Below, in pieces: positions 21,931 to 32,350 of a stretch of 64,000 nt of DNA; the stretch's first letter is position 1, and each line of letters begins with the position of its first letter. The stretch comes from Neoceratodus forsteri (taxonomy: Eukaryota > Chordata > Ceratodontiformes > Ceratodontidae): assembly GCA_016271365.2 (NCBI GenBank), contig CM057456.1, forward strand, positions 1,395,899,001 to 1,395,963,000, written 5' to 3'. Under the pieces are notes generated by a model that had not been told where the DNA came from, ran no database searches, and saw nothing but the letters and a program-made list of their open reading frames with translations. Position numbers and translations under genes: made by a program.

Positions 21931-21984
21931 AGTGCAAATACCAACAAACTCCCAGGACGTTGGGGTTTCTAACCATAACGTCCC

Positions 21985-22312
21985 ACCCTGTACAGGCTGA
22001 CAGGCATCAGGGGTGTGCCATTGGATTGCTGACTGTAATGTTCATGCCATTCCACCCCAACCCCCCCCACCGTGCAGCCAGTGACAGGCATCGAGGTGCG
22101 CCTTGGACTCTTCGGTCCCAGAGTTCACCCCATTCTCCTATACTGCACCCATTTCAGCATATATCCTTATGGAAAGGGGTGACTGTAAAGCTGAACACCC
22201 CAAGGCACACCTCAACACTTGCTGGTGTCTGCAGGATAGGGTGAGGTGAAATGGCATGAACGTTATGGGCGATGACACAAACGCATACCCCAATGCCTGT
22301 CTGCACTTCACT
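21985..22312. repeat. large inverted repeat built of paired tandem units
   Basis: Left arm 21985-22133 and right arm 22175-22312 are reverse complements with moderate divergence, separated by about 41 bases. Examples are TGTTCATGCCATTCCACC on the left against the inverse of GGTGAAATGGCATGAACG on the right. Each arm also contains two tandem units of about 80 bp that start (C/G)TGACAGGCATC, so the arrangement is two units forward and two reversed. Confidence 0.8.
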
Positions 22313-22900
22313 GCCATTCCTATTCTGTATCTGTGTAACTCCTGCATTCCCAATACTAATACCAGCAAGCCAACATTCGGCATTGACAAATGCTTGTTTT
22401 AAACAGGCACTAGAATAAGCATGTGTTGCTTATTTCAAAGGCTGATTATGGGACAGAAGTGAGAACATTAATGTTTTGCAGTTGTCATAAACATAATGGT
22501 TTTACACATTCTGTTTTACTAGATACCCATACTTTACACTGTGATAAAACACAGCACAGACGGATGCACACCATTTACAGTTTTCAAAATCTTTCTTATT
22601 GTTGCTGTAACCTTACAATCAAAGGGACATTCTTTGCATCTGAGGAATATAGTAAAAGTTGACACTTTTGTTGACATTGTTCTGCTTTTGCTTTGCCCTG
22701 ATTTCACCTCCCCTGACTCTCACTAAACATTGAATGGCCTCAGGAAACTCGATACACCTTACCCCAAATATTTCCATATTGCCCTGTGATCATATTTCCC
22801 TCCCTCAACCAGTTTTTTCAGCCCCCATTAACATGTGATACTTTATTTACCCAAAGATGCTCCAAAGTCTTTTATTCTGGATTTCTCCTATGTTTGTACT
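22313..22900. other. no recognisable feature
   Basis: AT-rich DNA between the inverted repeat and CR1-B. Short frames lack recognisable domains. Confidence 0.4.
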
Positions 22901-22948
22901 GGATGGGGCCTACACTCTCCTAGTTAGTGATAAACCAGCACTGCACAC

Positions 22949-24058
22949 ATGTTCATTATGAGGTCTCTCAAATTTGTTTTGGTCAGTCTTCTACTGTGTG
23001 GCGATATTGAGAGGAACCCTGGCCTTACTCTATCCTGTCAAACCCCCACTGCTATGGTAATCCCATGTGGGGGGTGGAGGTACTGTGGGTCACTCTTGAG
23101 ATGGGTAATGGCACAGCTATTCACATGGGCATGATATACAGACATCCAGCATAGGGAGAGGAGGTGGACAGGGCTCTAGTGGAATCCATCCACACGATGG
23201 CAGCTAAAGGGGAGGTTCTGCTGGTGGGTGATTTCAGTCTGTGTGTGGATTGGAGCATCCTAGTTGCTGCATCAGCCAGGAGCAATGACATCTGTACGCG
23301 ATGCAAGGGGCAGACCTCAGGCAGCTAGTGCTAGAGCCCACCTGGGAGGATGGAATTGTGGACTTGGTACTCACCAGTGGGGACAGAATTGCAGAAGTCA
23401 GGGTGGGCAGACACCTGGGGTCCAGTGATCATTGCACAGTATGGTTCAGTATGCGTACAGTGGCACAGTCAAGCCACACAAAGGCAAGGGTTCTGGAGTT
23501 TTAGGAGGGCGGACTTACTAAGATGGGGATATGTCTCAAGAATACTCTGGCAGGGAGGGTTGAATGGGGGTGAGTTGAGCAGTGGGCCCATCTAAAAGGA
23601 GCCATAGTGGAGGTGAAGAACCTTTGCATTAGGCAAGTAAACAAAGGCAAGAGAAAGAGAAAATCTCTAATGGTTCTCAAAGGAAGTGGCAGGGAAGATA
23701 AGGATCATAAAAAATGGCTTTCAGGAAGTACAAGGAAACACAGAAGGAGGAGGACGGGGTAGTGTACCTGGATAAACAGAGGGCGGCAGGGAAAGCAGTC
23801 AGGAGTGCAAAGGTGCAAACAGAGGAAAAAATAGTATAGGAGATAAAAAAAAAAAAAAAGGACAAGACTTTTTATAGGTATATTAGTGAAAGGAGAAAAA
23901 ATGGGTGGGATTGTAAGGCTTAAAGGGGAAGAAGGGGAGTGTATGGAAGGGTTCCTGGAAAAAGAATCAATACTGAAAAAATATTTTTGTTCTGTATTCA
24001 CAGAAGTAGGAGAAGGTGAAGGACCACAGTTGGGCAACATGAGCAAATATGGGAGGTG
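22949..24058 (+). pseudogene. CR1-B ORF2, 5' part: 2A-like motif, endonuclease, linker
   Basis: The frame opens at ATG 22949 with a hydrophobic N-terminus and LLLCGDIERNPGL (2A-like, last Pro changed to Leu). Much of the endonuclease N-terminus is deleted. Then come MIYRHPA, EVLLVGDFSLCVDW (GDFN reading GDFS), LVLEPTWEDGIVDLVLTS, and GSSDHCTVWF with the catalytic SDH kept. The linker reads WFSKEVAGKIR, KAVRSAKVQTEEKIV, FYRYISE and KYFCSVFTE across shifted frames. A poly-A run at 23847-23860 contributes a frameshift. The N-terminal Met is chosen because it directly precedes the 2A-like segment. Confidence 0.8.
23003..23026 (+). other. 2A-like motif DIERNPGL (degenerate at the last residue)
   Basis: D-I-E-R-N-P-G-L at residues 19-26 of the CR1-B ORF2 N-terminus, preceded by LLLCG. 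The canonical 2A core is D-x-E-x-N-P-G-P. Only the final Pro, which is needed for release and restart at the Gly-Pro junction, is changed (to Leu). Confidence 0.8.
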
Positions 24059-24414
24059 AAGTTTGAAGTTTATTGTTCTAGGAATTAATACCTTTGAGCC
24101 AAGGCTCTTTTACAAAGGTTCCACGTCATTAAGTACAAAAACATAGTAGACAGTGTTACAAACAATCAGTAAGCCGTTTAACAAGGCCACAACTTAAACA
24201 GTAACATTTATGCACAGAAAAGAAAAAGGAACTCAGAGGCAGTGTCAAGGGCAAGGAATAAAGATTGGAGAGCTTGAGAGGGAAGAGAGGGAGAAATAAG
24301 AAGTTTAGGAGCAGACAGAACCAGGGTAGTGGTACTCAGGTTGTCTTTGTCTAAGACGAGACCATGGTGGTTGAGTGAAACAAATGTAAGTGAACTCAGT
24401 GGGATGAGACTTTA

Positions 24415-26478
24415 GTCGAAGCAGTCACAGGAGCTGGAGGCTGTGAGGTGAGCGTAAAGTGTGGATTTAAAAGCTCCCAATGTCGTGGAGGATAGGGAGG
24501 GCAGGTTAAGGGCATTGTACTAGGTAGGGGCACGGTATGTAAAAGATCTTTGTCCCTGAGCAGTCCAGCATCTAGGGACAAGAAAAGGTTGGTGGTCAGA
24601 TCTTCTGGTCGAATGAGTGCCATTGTTCAGGCAGAGCAGGTCCCGGATACATGGAGGAGTGAGTCCCAAGATTGATTTTTTGCCATCACGCAGGTGAGAT
24701 ACATGAGGCGATTGGAAAGATGCAACCAACCGTTTCGTGTAGAGGTCACAAGTGTGGGTCCGTCTCTGTGCTCCAGTGAGGAGTCGACAGGTTTTGTTTA
24801 GTGCTGTTGAGAAGCGCTTTAGTGCAGTGGTAGTAGCTGAGCCATAGACAATTAGACCATAGTCTATGATTGAGATGATGGAGCTTTGAACAGCAATCCT
24901 CAAGGCAGCTTGGTTGAAAAATTTGCGGTTCTGGTACAAAATTCAATGCGTTGGTGCACTGTTTTGCAGTGTTATCGATATGGGCATAAAAGTAAGACAT
25001 TCACAAAAGTGATACCAAGGTATTTGAAGGTGTTCACTTGTTCTAGTGTATTTCCAGAGAAGTTTTATGACGAGTGGAGTATGCCTATTTCTGTTTTGAT
25101 GACTGGTGAAAAGCATGACTTTTGTTTTTTTTTTATTTAGGACCAGTTTGTGCTCAAGGAACCACTTTTCAACACATGAGAAAGCAAGCTGCAAGCTCTG
25201 TCGTAGTGGATTTGGATCCTTATTGGAGGAGAGAATTACAGCGTCATCAGCATAGAGTATTAATTTTTCAGGGCAGGATTTGGGAAGCAAGTTTAGAAAT
25301 AGGCTGAAGAGGAGAGGACCTAAAATTGAGCCCTGGGGGACACCAGAGAGGACCGGTTTAGAGTCAGAGAGAACCTCAGAGATTTTTACTGTTTGAGAAC
25401 GTTGTGCCAGGTAACTTTTTACCCAGGCTTCAGGTCCCTCGGCTAGCCCAATGTTGAGCAGAAGAGAGATTAGAAGGCTATGGTGAACAGTGTCAAAGGC
25501 CTTTCTGAGGTGTATGAAAACAGCTCCGGTTAAATAACCCTTATCCAAGGCTTTGAGTTTTACTAGAGAAATCAAGTAGGGCTGTCGATGTACTGTGTCC
25601 TTTCCTAAATCCGTGTTGCTGAATGCAGAGTAGATCGTACTTTTGCAGGTAGTCTGATAGTTGATCCACCACGATCCGTTCAAGAGCTTTGGAGAGGGGT
25701 GGAAGTATAGATATGGGCCGATAGTTCCCTGGTGTGGATTTGTCTTCCCCTTTATGCACTGGTGTGACTATAGTGGCCTTCCATGTGTTGGGGAATTGAC
25801 TTTGGCACAGGGAGAGGTTGAGAGTTTTGGTGAGGGGGTGGATCACTTCTTCCAAGGTGAGGGACAGAAGTTTTAGATCAATGGTGTCACTGCTATTTCT
25901 AGATTTAGAGCAGGCCTTTTTTATGTATCTGTAGGCTTCATATGTCTTAACTATTTTAAAGTGAAATAGCGGTTTGTCTGGCGAGGTGGTTTGGGATACA
26001 AGTTTTGGAACTGACAAGTTCTGGAAGAAGTCTGGTGAAAGGACACCACTGAGGTCAGTGAAGGTTTTATTTAGGGCATCGGCCATAGTCTTAGGTTCAT
26101 GGGTAGTGGAGCCATCAATGTTCATTGCCGTGGGAGGGGATTTAGACTGTTTGCCCGTAATATTACGTATATTGTCCCAGAAGGATCTCCCGTCACCCCA
26201 GGTGGTATCTAGAGCATTCTTGAAATAGGAGCTTTTCCTTTGCCTGATTTGTGAAGTGCATAGGTTGCGCACCTGTTTATAGTTAAGCGAGTCTGTTATG
26301 GAGCCTGTGGCCCTGGCTATAGCCCAAAGATGGTCATGTGCTTTAAACTGAGCCAGTAGTTTGGCTGTTAGCCAGGGATTAGAGAGGGCTTTGATTTTAC
26401 GTTTTTTTGAAAGGTGCGTAGGTGTCACAGGCAGTGTTGAAAGTTTTAATGAAGAAGTCTAGGGCAGCATCCACATCC
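24415..26478 (-). pseudogene. L2-B ORF2, 3' part: linker, RT, C-terminus
   Basis: From 26478 downward: LDFFIKTFNTACDTYAPF, ALSNPWLTAKLLAQFKAHD, then a 295-codon frame with NSSDTIDLKLLSL, WKATIVTPVHKGEDKSTP, NYRPISILPPLSKALERIVV and HGFRKGHSTSTALL. The next frame gives AVFIHLRKAFDTVHH (block A, with FxDL changed to FIHL, losing one catalytic Asp), SGVPQGSILGPLLFSLFL (block B) and LILYADDAVILSS (block C kept). The C-terminus gives IIDYGLIVYGSATTTALK and RSFTYRAPT, ending near 24415. The block A Asp loss and the frameshifts make it inactive. Confidence 0.88.
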
Positions 26479-26479
26479 A

Positions 26480-28791
26480 GCGTATGTCTAACTGCAATAA
26501 TCCCCACACTATTGCCTCTGCTTTCAACAGCATGTTCACTAACCTGACAGCCTCGTCGTCGTCGTCCCGACCCGCTGCACCTACTCAGACTGACGGGCCT
26601 CCCCCCTCCCGGCCTCCTTTCTACCTCAAAAGAATCTCAGTTGGGGAGACCAAGGCACTCCTTGCTGGGCTCTCCCATCACATGGGTGCTGGTCACGACA
26701 ACCTCGAACCTAAACTGCTGAGCTTGGGGGCCCCTCTCCTCGCGCTAGGCCAGTCGCCCACATATTTAATGCCTTACTCATCTCTGGGATCTTACCTGAC
26801 ATTTGGAAGGTTGCCAAGATTGTCCCTGTGCACAAGCAAGGAGACCCCAAGGATATGAAAAACTACCGCCCCATCGCCATACTCTCGGCAATCAGTAAGC
26901 TCCTAGAAAAGGCTGTCGTCTCCCAACTCTCCCACTACCTTCAGGAGTATGCAGTTATCTCCCCAGCCCAGCATGGCTTTTGGAAGGGGTATAGCACATC
27001 GACAGCGCTTGTTGTAGTTACCTCGGAGAGCTGGACAGCCACCGACCAAGGCAAACGGACCGGAGCCATCTTCGTGGACCTCTCTAAGGCCTTCGATCGT
27101 GTTGACCACTCCATCCTCCATTCCACTCTACAGTCCATTTGATTCTCCAACCGAGCCTTTGCATGGTTCTCAGACTACCTTGGGGGAAGGCAGTAATATT
27201 CTTGCTTCAACCGAGCCTTCTCTGCCCTGTCCCCTGTCACCCTCGGGGTACCCCAGGGATCCGTCCTCGGACCCATTCTGTTTTCCCTGTACATCAATGG
27301 GCTGCCCTCCATTGCTACTCACGGGCACATAACCCTATACGCGGATGACCTAGTCTTACTGTACAGTTCTCCGGACATGTCTAGCATAAACACGTACCTT
27401 AACTCTGACTTCTGTAGTACCCAGAACTGGCTGGTGGATCACAAGCTTACCATCAACCTGGATAAGACCACAGCCATGCTATTCGGGTCTTTGGCCAAGA
27501 TCAGTGCCTGCCGCACACCCCTAAAGATTCATGGGGCTAATGGTGCCCCCCTACCGGTCCCTGTTGCCGTGAAGTACCTAGGTGTTACCCTCGATCCGCA
27601 GTTGGATCTTACAGTGCACCTTAGAAATGTCTGTATGGTCACTAACGGGAAGATTAGACTTGCATACAGGGCTAAAGATTGCCTCACCCCAGCTGCTCGT
27701 CTTGCCATAGCCAGGGGGATACTCCTGCCCACACTCTGCTATGGGCTCGTAGCCTTTGCCTCAGTCCCAAACTCTAGCCTAGCTAAGTGGGATACGGCAT
27801 ACAACAACATCTGCCGGTTCGCCCTCTCCGCTCCTTGCCTCACGCATCGTTATGAACTATACTCCAGGCTGGAATGGCTCCCCCCAGAAAAACACTGTGC
27901 ATTTGTCCTGGGCAACTTTGTTGACAACATAGTCAGAAATGCCACTCCTCCTGCACTAGCCCTCTCCCTCAAGCATGACACCCTTGCCTACAACCTACGA
28001 TCTGACCCTACTCAGATCCGCCTGGTTCCTAAGACCCACACTCTCACTGGTGACCGGGCCTTCTCAGCCTGTGCGCCTAGGCTGTGGAACTCCCTTCCTG
28101 TACTTGTACGTGCATCTCCCTCCCATCACTGCTTCAAAACCTCATTCTGGAACTTCCTCAAATCCACAGCTGCCTGTCTCTGTGCTTCATAGCTCCAGTT
28201 ACATCCCCTCCTCCTCCTCCGGATACTCTAGGGTGACTGTGGGTGCTAAATCCATGTTGGTCACCTGCACTATTGCACTTAAGCCCTCCCGTGGCATGGG
28301 GGGGGGCGACTCTGGCTAGCACTTCCTTCCTCTAGCTGCTCATGGAGGGTAGTGTTTCTCTCTAAAAGATAGGCGCCCACAAAAGATCATATATTGTGTT
28401 GTACTCCCTGTCATGGGTGTTTCCTGGCGCTCACCCTCCTCCCCACTGCCGATTTATTACTTGTCTGTTGCATTCCTTACCTAACTGTTACCCTGGTTAC
28501 CCGATTTTATCTTGTTTGCTGTATACCTTACCTTGCTATGTTTTCCTGGTGCTTAACCACCTCACTACTGTCGATTTATATCTTGTTTGTTGTTTACCAT
28601 ACCCTACTATGTAATGACAGGGTACCTTACTACTGTTCCACCCACTTGCATGTGGGCCAAATTGTACCCTGCCCCTGTATTGTGTCTCCTATGTACTCTG
28701 TAATCCTCCCGGGTCGCACCTGAAAATAGGCACATGCTGTCTAGTGTGCTAACCTGGTTAACAAAAGCAAATAAAATAAATAAATTGTAGA
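26480..28791 (+). mobile_element. L2-C: 5'-truncated L2-like LINE inserted in L2-B
   Basis: This plus-strand copy begins within the ORF2 linker and ends with a 3' UTR whose last 90 bases include GGTCGCACCTGAAAATAGG, GTGTGCTAACCTGGTTAACA and an AATAAA-rich end. Both junctions fall inside one L2-B codon stretch: DWSPIYN on one side and LDVDAALDFF on the other, which are adjacent blocks in L2-A. The insertion is therefore clean. No obvious target duplication is seen. Confidence 0.85.
26482..28192 (+). pseudogene. L2-C ORF2: RT and C-terminal domain
   Basis: RT blocks in order: FYLKRISVGETKALL, GAGHDNLEPKLL, VPVHKQGDPKDMKNYRPIA, KLLEKAVVSQLSHYL, QHGFWKGYSTSTAL, AIFVDLSKAFDRVDHS (block A), [17 protein letters not shown] (block B) and [14 protein letters not shown] (block C, YADD kept). 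A clean frame of 271 codons (27377-28192) then gives [48 protein letters not shown] and [13 protein letters not shown] to the stop. Two frameshifts and a stop lie in the RT part. It is the best-preserved RT C-terminus in the window. Confidence 0.9.
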
Positions 28792-30012
28792 TAGGGGACC
28801 AGTCTTGTTGTAGGAGGCAGGTCTTTAGCTTAGCAAGGTTTCCGTGCGGTAGCATTCGACTTAGGATGGTTTTAGGAGGTGGTTTGTGGAATTTATTTGT
28901 CCAGATACAGATCACAGGGGAGTGGTCACTGAGGGAGTCGGAGAGAACGGTGGTGTTTTTTATCCGGTCCGGGCGATTAGTAAGAATCCAGTCAATGAGA
29001 GTGCTGGTTCCAGTCTTGTAGTTTTTTCTAGTAGTGGAGTTGACCATCTGTGTTAGGTTGGTTGCTAGGATAGTATCCCTGCTGGGTCCGATATCTGAGG
29101 CAAGCCAATTTATATTGAAATCACCGAGAAGGAGGAGCTCAGAGTCAGGAGGTTGTAATCTTGCAAATTCAAGGATAGACTGGAGCCTGGCTCGTGGGTC
29201 TTTAGGAGGATATAGACTGCAGCCACCGTAAGCACTTTGTTATGGGCACCAAGGAGAAGCTTGACAGGGAGAAGTTGTACTAGGGTGTTTTCTGGGGAGA
29301 AACTGGCAAGGTGGCACGAGAGGTAGTCCTTTATATAGATAACACATCCGCCCCCCTTTCTTTTTACCCGGTCAAGTCTGAAGAGGTTGTAGCCTTGGAG
29401 CAAGATTGCATGATCTGGAATGCTAGGTGTTAGCCATGTCTCAACAATTACAAGTATGTCAGGATTATGTTGTCCAATAAAGGCTTGAAGAGATGCCAGC
29501 TTAGGAAGGAGGCTGCAGATATTTAGGGTAACAGTGGATAGCCCATTTTCAGTTTTTGCAGGCTTTATCTTAACGTTTGAGCCAGGGCCAGGGTTTGGGT
29601 GGATCCCACCAGACATGAGAAGTAGGAGGAGCAGCAGTTTGAGGGTTATCTCCCGTAGCTCATACCATGTGACGTCTTTCCTCTGCATGCTGCAGGTTTG
29701 GATACAGTGCAGTCGCCTAGGGTCCCAACAAAGGAGGGTTGCTAACGACAGGTGCTCAAATATGATTTTTCCAGCCAGGGCGGTCGTTTGCACCCAGTCC
29801 TTAGTAATGGGGTGCCTCAGATAGAAATAAAGGGTATTTGCCATGGTTCCATAATGAAGGTAGGATGTCAAGATGCTTACAGTGGGGGGTTGCGTGGGGT
29901 AGGAGGAGAGAGGAAGTTGACACAGTGGATAACAAATGAAGAGAAACAGAAAAGACAGGAGGAGGTTTACATGGGTAAACCCAAGGCTCACACATGAGCA
30001 GGGACAGATCAA
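28792..30012 (-). pseudogene. L2-B ORF2, 5' part: N-terminal region, 2A-like motif, endonuclease
   Basis: From 30012 downward, the frame has a long hydrophobic and Pro-rich N-terminal region (about 130 codons), then LLLMSGGIHPNPGP at 29584-29625. The endonuclease follows with TVTLNICSLLPKL, ILVIVETWLTPS, KRKGGGCVIYIKDYLS, then after a frameshift GDFNINW (about 29110), STLIDWILT and SLSDHSPVI (SDH kept). The protein stops making sense at DWSPIYN (about 28795), where L2-C is inserted. The first 300 codons are open, unusually well kept for this window. Confidence 0.85.
29584..29610 (-). other. 2A-like motif, variant GIHPNPGP
   Basis: Minus-strand codons read G-G-I-H-P-N-P-G-P after an eight-Leu-rich run. 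The C-terminal N-P-G-P is intact, and the D-x-E positions read G-I-H. It has the same place and the same I-H-P-N-P-G-P core as L2-A, so the variant is likely ancestral to this subfamily. Confidence 0.75.
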
Positions 30013-30020
30013 TTTTGGTG

Positions 30021-30267
30021 GTGTGCCTCCAGGGGGAGGATTTGCCCCATTGCCAAATGATGTAAAATAATCAAATCCACAGGAAAATGACCAGTAAACT
30101 GTTTGATCTATGGTAACAAGACAAAGGATGTGTTAAATTCCTGGAACACTGGCCTGGGGCATATGCAGGAAGTTAAAACCCTTTGCCAGTGTCTTCCCTT
30201 TGTTTAAATAGTTGTGAATGGTTCTCAAAGACATGCAGTTCCCTTTAGCAACAAGGTAGATGGAAAT
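30021..30267. other. unassigned DNA between L2-B and a SINE
   Basis: AT-rich sequence without a recognisable element. It may be L2-B 5' UTR or CR1-B linker decayed beyond recognition. Confidence 0.35.
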
Positions 30268-30481
30268 GTGAGGCAGTATAGCGCAGTGGTCTAAGGCTCT
30301 GAGCTGCAAATCTGGTGACATCCAGCAGACCAGACCTGGGTTTGAATCCCACAGCTTCCACTTGCATACTGTGTGACCCTGAGCAAGTCACTTAACCCCC
30401 TTGTGCTCCCAGGTCGCTCCTGTAAAAAAGCTTTCAGTTTAGTGTGCTATACCTGGTTAAACAACGAAATAAAAAAAAAAA
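30268..30481 (+). mobile_element. tRNA-derived SINE with MIR/L2-style tail
   Basis: The head has A box TAGCGCAGTGGTCTAAG and B box GGTTTGAATCCC. The body CTGTGTGACCCTGAGCAAGT, then CACTTAACCCCCTTGTG, resembles the core-to-tail region of MIR-type SINEs. The tail GTGTGCTATACCTGGTTAAA plus poly(A) matches the 3' end of L2-C. A short repeat AAATGTG lies on both sides as a possible target duplication. A second truncated copy is at 35650-35803. Confidence 0.85.
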
Positions 30482-30699
30482 ATGTGGATTCAGTTTGCAC
30501 TTCCCAGGTCAGAGCTTGTAGAATTTCTTAGCTGTACTTACTTTGATTGTGATGACTTCCAAAAAAGTTGGTTTATAATGAGAATCCCAATATCTGCTGG
30601 TGATGTTTTCCAGTTTCTCAGTCCAGGAAACTTTCATAGATCATATATCCAAGAATGGTCTAGTTCCTCCAAGCCAAAACACATGAAAATCCACAAAAC
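30482..30699. other. unassigned DNA
   Basis: AT-rich sequence leading into the CR1-B RT; no element recognised. Confidence 0.35.
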
Positions 30700-32290
30700 T
30701 AAACTATTGACAGAGACAAACACACCAGTCCATTTACAGAAGACAGAATCCTAAAAGAACTCACAAAACTGAAAGTGGACAGGACAATGGGACCCGATGG
30801 GATACATCCTAGAATATTAAGGGAATTGCAGGAGGTGCAGGCAGCACCACTGGAAGCCCTGTTTAACAAATCACTCGATAAATATGGGAGTGGTTCCAGA
30901 GGACTGGAGGAGGGCAGATATAGCCCTCTTCACAAAAGTGGGAGTAAGGAGGAGTCTGGAAGCTATAGACTGGTCAGCCTCACCTCAATAGTGGGGAAAG
31001 TGATGGAATCACTATATAAAGAAAGGTTTGTGGAATACCTTGAATCCAGGGGAGCACAGGATCAGAGACAGCATGGATTCTCAGCGGGAAGATTGATTTC
31101 TTTGACTGCATCACTAGGGAAGTGGATCAGGGGGGAGTGGTGGACGTGGCCTACCTGGATTTCAGTAAGACATAAGAACATAAGAAAATGGCCAGCAGAA
31201 GGAGACCATTCTTTGATACCGTTACACATAAAAGACTTATGAACATGCTGGGCAGCCTAGGAGTGGGTCACAAGGTGGCAAATTGGGTTAGGAACTGGTT
31301 GAATGATAGAAGACAGAGGGTGGTGGTAAATGGAGCTCAATCTGAGGAAAGGAGGGTGACCATCGAGGTGCCACAAGGATCCATTCTGGGGCCAGTCCTG
31401 TTTAATGTCTTCATAAGTGATATTGTGGAGGGGCTGGAAGGGAAGGCATGCCTCTTTGCAGATGACACTAAGATCTGCAACAGGGTGGACACTCTGGGAG
31501 GGGTGGAAAAATGAGGAGGACCTAGATAAACTGGAGGAAGGGTCTAGAGTGTGGCAGCTGAGATTCAGTGTGAAAAAGTGCAAAATCATGCATTTGGGGT
31601 GCAAGAATCCAGGGGAAGATTACATGATTGGGGGGGGGTTTACTGATGGTCACCAAGCAGGAAAGGGATTTGGGGGTAATCGTATCTAATGATCTGAAGG
31701 CGGCTAAAAAATGTGCCAAGGCTGTGGGGAGATCCAGCAGGATGCTGGGATGCATTGGGAGAGATATCACCAGCAGAAGAAAAGAGGTGGTGATGCCACT
31801 GTACAGCTCATTGGTGAGGCTTCATTTGGAGTACTGTGTCCAGTTCTGGAGGCTGCATCTCTGTAAGTATATAGACAGGGTGGAGGCAGTTCAAAGAATG
31901 GCAACAAAGACAGTGCAGGGCCTGCACCAAAAGTCATATGAGGAGAGTGGGAGACCTCAATATGTTTACCCTGGAGGAGAAGAGATATGATAGAAACCTA
32001 CAGATATCTAAAGGGCATAAACAGGGTACTGGAGGGTAGCATCTTTCAGAAAAGATGATGCTCAGGAAGGAGGGGGCATGACATGAGGTTGGAAGGGGTT
32101 AGACCAAAGGGTAATGTGAGGAAGTATTTCTTCATGGAATGGGTGGTGGATGCATGGAATAGACTCCCAGTGGAAGTGGTGGGGGCAAACACAGTGGGGG
32201 AATTCAAAAATGCATGGGACAAGCATGGGGGACCCCTAGCGATAGGAACGAGCCAAAAATCAAGTAGGGTCTGTGGCTCTTGCAGTAGGT
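30700..32290 (+). pseudogene. CR1-B ORF2, 3' part: RT and C-terminus
   Basis: Blocks in order: EDRILKELTKLKVDRTMGPD, GIHPRILREL, SPLHKSGSKEESGSYRLVS, IVGKVMESLYKERFVEYL, QHGFSAGRLIS, VVDVAYLDFSK (block A start), FDTVTHKRLMNMLGSLGVG, EVPQGSILGPVLFNVFI (block B), CLFADDTKICNRVD (block C, FADD kept), VKKCKIMHLGCKNPG, RDLGVIVSNDLKAAKKCAK, LEYCVQFWRLHL, GNVRKYFFMEWVVDAWNRLP and EFKNAWDKH. Block A is split by a 44-bp foreign piece at about 31169-31212. Frames shift several times. This half is better preserved than the 5' half. Confidence 0.9.
31169..31212 (-). mobile_element. 44-bp CR1 3'-end scrap inside RT block A
   Basis: The motif normally reading FSKAFDTV is interrupted: TTCAGTAAG is followed by ACATAAGAACATAAGAAAA, then TGGCCAGCAGAAGGAGACC, before TTTGATACCG resumes. 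The inserted ACATAAGAACATAAGAAAA text looks like the inverse of a CR1 3' terminus, as at 50387 and 13681. It is thus an extremely short 5'-truncated CR1 insertion that falls exactly in the catalytic motif. Confidence 0.7.
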
Positions 32291-32350
32291 AGGGAAAATG
32301 TTTAGACTGGATGGGCCTAGATTTAAACAGACCAGATCCCTCAGTGACTG

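Larger units (their letters stand above)
24062..30020 (-). mobile_element. L2-B: near full-length L2-like LINE inserted in CR1-B
   Basis: This minus-strand element has an ORF2 start region near 30012, a 2A-like motif, endonuclease, RT and C-terminus down to about 24410. A 3' UTR ends at the stem CCTTTGAGCC/AAGGCTC...CAAAGG (24091-24118) and an AT-rich tail to about 24062. It is interrupted by L2-C between 26480 and 28791. Its 3' stem is the same as that of L2-A. Confidence 0.85.
22900..32350 (+). mobile_element. CR1-B: CR1-like LINE split by L2-B
   Basis: The 5' half (endonuclease and linker, 22949-24058) and the 3' half (RT and C-terminus, 30700-32290) lie on the same strand. They join in the order expected for one CR1 ORF2. 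The 5' half ends near the KYFCSVFTE block, and the 3' half begins EDRILKELTKLKVDRTMGPD, which normally follows within a few dozen codons. The 6.6 kb between them is L2-B, itself carrying L2-C, plus a SINE and some unassigned sequence. That the two halves belong to one insertion is inference from order and strand. Confidence 0.75.

Noticed and set aside
30290..30360. functional tRNA gene
   Set aside because: A and B boxes are present, but the sequence continues into a SINE body and A-rich tail, and the cloverleaf is not complete. The same applies to 19805-19865, 34430-34495, 52965-53050 and 62340-62408.
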